NCBI GenBank assembly: GCA_030609245.1
Contig: JAUWCP010000156.1
Span: 1-5,907 of the forward strand
Length of the DNA: 5,907 bases
From: Hyphomicrobium sp.
GTDB lineage: Bacteria > Pseudomonadota > Alphaproteobacteria > Rhizobiales > Hyphomicrobiaceae
Direction: 5' to 3'
The notes below the pieces were generated by a model, which worked only from the letters and a program-made list of their open reading frames with translations, was not told the origin of the DNA and made no database searches. Positions 5,113 to 5,907 of this stretch are shown here, piece after piece. Each line of letters begins with the position of its first letter. Position 1 is the stretch's first letter. Both the position numbers and the translations under genes were made by a program.

Positions 5113-5907
5113 TCAATCCTTGAAGATCACGGCAATGGCGCGGAAGCCAACCTTGGTCAGAACGTCAGCATTCGGAGAGGCATCGCCTGCTCTGGCCGGC
5201 CGAGCTTCCGCTGCTGCCGCCGTCATAAGTCCCCCAGCTGGCAGCAGCGCGCCGGCCTCAAAGAGCGCAGCCTCCTCGACTGGCGCTTCGACGGGGTGGG
5301 GCGTCCCATCGCGCGTATAGCGCCAGCGCTTGCCCCCACGCTGCTCCTTCCAATAGCGCGGCACCTCGCCCCATCTCTCCCCTTTATCCAACACGCCGTC
5401 GCGCCCGGTAACCCGGTTGAACATGGCCAGCGCGTTCTTCTTCTTCATGCGAATGCAGCCGTGGGAGTCATTCGTACCCAGGCGCCGGTAGCGCCGGGTC
5501 GTGGTCCCGTGGAAGGCGACGCCCGAGCGCCGGCCGCTGGGATAGTGGAAGTCGATATACATGGTGTGGACCATGCCCGGCGCCGTGTAGCCGCGCCCGT
5601 AACGCCACTTGCGTTCGTCGAGCGCGAAGACCCCGGTTGGCGTCGGACCTGAAAACTTCTGCCCGCGATAGCCGCGCCCCGTCGAAACAGGCCAGCTGTA
5701 GGGCGGTGCCTCGCCACTGCTGAGCTTCGCCTTGCGCCAGTGCTTCTTGTCCCATAGTGCGAGCCGCCACGCGCCGCCAATGCCATCGCGTTGCAGAACC
5801 CACATACGTTGGCGCCAAGGGCCCCGCGTGGCCGCGTTGACGTAAAGGGCAATGGTGTAGCGGGGGTCGAGCTCACTTGGCGCCTTGTAGCGCTCATTGC
5901 TGCCCTT
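5113..5907 (-). CDS. L,D-transpeptidase (YkuD domain), N-terminus cut by window edge
   Basis: The minus-strand frame is open from the right edge to the TGA at 5113, giving 264 visible residues. An ATG at 5805 is internal: the codons upstream continue a conserved-looking segment (PRYTIALYVNAATRGPW, visible residues 15-31), so the true start is outside the window. YkuD enzymes make 3-3 peptidoglycan cross-links, or attach proteins to the wall, in the periplasm through a cysteine acyl-enzyme. The core is visible as YSWPVSTGR (70-78), GPTPTGVF (87-94), GVAFHGT (129-135, with catalytic His133), and SHGCIRM (148-154, with catalytic Cys151). RWGEVPRYW (178-186) and a final VLTKVGFRAIAVIFKD (249-264) follow. 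Between them lies an Ala/Pro/Glu-rich insertion at about 204-247 that looks disordered. No signal peptide can be judged. The next gene downstream is a bactofilin. The catalytic domain is complete and probably active. Confidence 0.93.
   Translation of the reverse strand, partial: KGSNERYKAPSELDPRYTIALYVNAATRGPWRQRMWVLQRDGIGGAWRLALWDKKHWRKAKLSSGEAPPYSWPVSTGRGYRGQKFSGPTPTGVFALDERKWRYGRGYTAPGMVHTMYIDFHYPSGRRSGVAFHGTTTRRYRRLGTNDSHGCIRMKKKNALAMFNRVTGRDGVLDKGERWGEVPRYWKEQRGGKRWRYTRDGTPHPVEAPVEEAALFEAGALLPAGGLMTAAAAEARPARAGDASPNADVLTKVGFRAIAVIFKD

Noticed and set aside
5296..5652. Plus-strand 118-codon frame opposite the L,D-transpeptidase
   Set aside because: It is antisense to the catalytic core, including SHGC, and its Pro/Ala/Arg-rich product has no domain.
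5113..5805. L,D-transpeptidase starting at the ATG at 5805
   Set aside because: The frame stays open to the window edge, and the upstream codons continue a folded-looking segment, so this Met is internal and the gene is 5'-partial.

Overview
The window looks like chromosomal DNA from a GC-rich alphaproteobacterium, most likely of the order Hyphomicrobiales (Rhizobiales). The GatB protein has alphaproteobacterial-type motifs, and the YkuD transpeptidase, bactofilin and cytochrome b561 fit the same group. This placement rests on remembered family features, not on a search. All six genes are on the minus strand, so transcription runs from high to low coordinates. No RNA gene, CRISPR array, insertion sequence or phage gene is visible.

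In transcription order, the first block (5907 to 4646) is a cell-envelope pair. It holds the 3' part of a YkuD-type L,D-transpeptidase that is cut by the window edge, followed by a small bactofilin. About 95 bp containing a perfect 8-bp hairpin separate them if the ATG start of the bactofilin is right. The bactofilin ends inside a 17-bp tandem duplication. A 186-bp gap then carries a 15-bp palindrome and probably the promoter of the next block.

The second block (4459 to 584) is a 14-helix DHA2-type MFS exporter, then gatB (subunit B of the tRNA-dependent amidotransferase), then a class I SAM-dependent methyltransferase with a GTG start. The gaps are 60 and 15 bp. gatC and gatA are not present here. 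The methyltransferase is probably translated from the same transcript as gatB, but its substrate is unknown.

The last block is a 284-bp intergenic stretch (300 to 583) packed with inverted repeats. It resembles a dispersed palindromic intergenic element of the kind common in Rhizobiales. After it comes the N-terminal half of a prokaryotic cytochrome b561, which runs off the left edge.

The genes are mostly ordinary housekeeping and envelope functions. The points that deserve a second look are the L,D-transpeptidase/bactofilin pairing, the Ala/Pro-rich insertion in the transpeptidase, the palindrome cluster at 449-586, the Asp-to-Asn change in helix 1 of the exporter, and the hairpin around the gatB ribosome binding site. 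I found no strong evidence for an undescribed multi-gene system.
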